Source of the DNA: an uncultured bacterium
Lineage (GTDB): Bacteria > Hydrogenedentota > Hydrogenedentia > Hydrogenedentales > CAILVY01
DNA: 14,924 nt
Reading direction: 5' to 3'
Assembly (NCBI GenBank): GCA_937951485.1
Contig: CALEDJ010000046.1
Location: forward strand, 1-14,924
Within the stretch, counting starts at the first letter, position 1. Each line of letters starts with the position of its first letter. Of this stretch, positions 14,134 to 14,924 are shown piece by piece. A model generated the notes under the pieces. The model was not told the origin of the DNA and searched no databases. It saw only the letters and a program-made list of their open reading frames with translations. The position numbers and the translations under genes were made by a program.

Positions 14134-14203
14134 GAAGCGTAGGAGAAAAGGCATATCCCGGCGGTGCGGGGCCACCGGGGGAAAAACACGTCTTCGCGGA
14201 GTG

Positions 14204-14281
14204 GCGTGCAGCGCCGAGGAATAGAAAAGGCCATGTAGTGCGCCCCGACAATCTATGCCGTTCCGCTGTGGCGCTGCACGC
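14204..14281. repeat. 12-bp perfect inverted repeat in convergent intergenic region
   Basis: GCGTGCAGCGCC (14204-14215) and its exact reverse complement (14270-14281) are separated by 54 nt, between the stop codons of two convergent genes. Neither arm is followed by a clear T-tract, so a simple intrinsic terminator is not shown. A small GC-rich stem at 14159-14180, followed by AAAAA, is a second, weaker structure in the same gap. Confidence 0.6.
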
Positions 14282-14302
14282 AATCCGCGACTTCGATCTG
14301 TA

Positions 14303-14923
14303 TCAAATGGGCACGGGACCGGGACAGTAACCGTCCTCCGTGGGCGGGTCGGTATCCGGGCAGGGGTGGTATCCGCCGGCGTTGTAGAATTGAATAATAC
14401 GCAGGAGTTCGGAGAGCGAAATCAGCCAGTTCTGCGGATTGTAGTCCGATGCGTGTGGCCGGCATTCCTGATGCGCCGGGTTCGGCCCAGGCACGTAACC
14501 GTCTTCGGTGCTTGCGGGCGTCGCCGCGCAATGGTAACCGCCGGCGTTGAAGAACTGGATCACCCGCAGTAATTCGGACAGGGAAATCCGGCCATCTCCG
14601 TCAACATCGGCGGAATGAATTTCTGGTACGCCGATATCCCCCTCGCCCTCGCCTTCGCTCTCGCCTTCTCCTTCGCCCTCGCCTTCGCCCTCTCCTTCAC
14701 CCTCGCCTTCGCCCTCTCCTTCGCCCTCTCCTTCGCCCTCGCCTTCGCCCTCGCCTTCGCCCTCGCCTTGTGCCACAACGCTTACGTCAATGGGGCCATA
14801 GACGGCGGGCTGCGGCGGCGCGCCGTAGAAGGCCACCGGCTTGAGGTAGGCGCAGGTGTAGCGGCCGGTGTCCTCCTCCAGGGCGTGCAGAATATCCAGG
14901 GTGCGGCTGGTCGCGCCCACGAT
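14303..14923 (-). CDS. Secreted protein with Ig-like end, GE linker and dockerin-like C-terminal duplication, 5' partial
   Basis: On the minus strand the frame is open to the window end, so the GTG at 14920 is not a supported start. The first visible residues end an immunoglobulin-like domain with the classic D-x-G-x-Y-x-C motif (LHALEEDTGRYTCAYL). A Gly-Glu linker follows, with one Ser substitution. Then a tandem C-terminal module: copy 1 has an intact calcium-loop motif (DVDGDGRIS) before LSELLRVIQFFNAGGYHC and TEDGY-PGP; copy 2 has SDYNPQNWLIS in place of the acidic loop, then LSELLRIIQFYNAGGYH and TEDGYCPGP. The pattern resembles type I dockerin/EF-hand duplications and recurs in Hydrogenedentes surface proteins (from memory). 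No transmembrane tail, unlike the other two surface proteins here. Convergent to the HATPase operon. Confidence 0.85.
   Translation of the reverse strand: MVGATSRTLDILHALEEDTGRYTCAYLKPVAFYGAPPQPAVYGPIDVSVVAQGEGEGEGEGEGEGEGEGEGEGEGEGEGEGEGEGEGESEGEGEGDIGVPEIHSADVDGDGRISLSELLRVIQFFNAGGYHCAATPASTEDGYVPGPNPAHQECRPHASDYNPQNWLISLSELLRIIQFYNAGGYHPCPDTDPPTEDGYCPGPVPI
14639..14767 (-). repeat. GGCGAR hexanucleotide repeat encoding a Gly-Glu linker (minus strand)
   Basis: About 21 Gly-Glu pairs lie between the Ig-like and dockerin-like parts, with one Glu replaced by Ser. On the plus strand it appears as a CT-rich CTCGCC/TTCGCC tract. It is the same linker type as in the plus-strand genes, 11 kb away. 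Confidence 0.93.
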
Positions 14924-14924
14924 G

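Noticed and set aside
14159-14186. Intrinsic terminator after the HATPase gene
   Set aside because: A GC-rich stem is present, but it is followed by A residues on the plus strand, and the A-tract before it is too short and interrupted to be a clear minus-strand terminator.

Overview
The window looks like a GC-rich chromosome segment from an uncultivated bacterium, most likely Candidatus Hydrogenedentes (NKB19) or a close relative in the Planctomycetes/Verrucomicrobia/Lentisphaerae neighbourhood. The assignment is an inference. It rests on long Gly-Glu linkers in three separate proteins, a C-terminal SLSELLRxIQFFNAGGYH dockerin-like module, very large surface proteins and short palindromic intergenic repeats. 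No rRNA, tRNA, CRISPR array, insertion sequence or phage gene was seen.

Left part (1-11260): two same-strand genes for secreted surface proteins. The first is cut by the window start. It holds the end of a DUF11-like domain, two DUF5011-type Ig-like domains, a Gly-Glu linker, a calcium-loop segment, a beta-helix domain, a carboxypeptidase-regulatory-like domain and a Cys/transmembrane/basic tail. After a 405-nt gap with an imperfect stem-loop comes a gene for a protein of about 2857 residues. It has a signal peptide, three copies of the same DUF11-like domain separated by Gly-Glu linkers, a CARDB domain, roughly 900 residues of mixed beta-sandwich type, eleven PKD-like repeats of 93 residues (279 nt each), an FN3-like domain and a C-terminal anchor.

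Middle (11250-12368): a DapA/NanA-type class I aldolase homologue with altered active-site motifs. It is bracketed by two arrays of a roughly 29-nt palindromic repeat in opposite orientations. The stop codons of the giant gene and of the aldolase gene both lie inside repeat copies.

Right part (12499-14133): an overlapping three-gene operon encoding a DRTGG-domain protein, a PHP-family metallohydrolase and a small HATPase (anti-sigma or histidine-kinase-like). These families recur together next to [FeFe]-hydrogenase/NuoE/NuoF-like genes in Clostridia and Thermotogae. Here no hydrogenase gene follows within the window. The next gene is convergent and encodes a fourth kind of product: the C-terminus of an Ig-domain, Gly-Glu-linker, dockerin-like secreted protein, cut by the window end.

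The most interesting items are the repeat arrays that supply stop codons, the hydrogenase-associated regulatory trio without its hydrogenase, and the shared modular design of the surface proteins with three different C-terminal endings.
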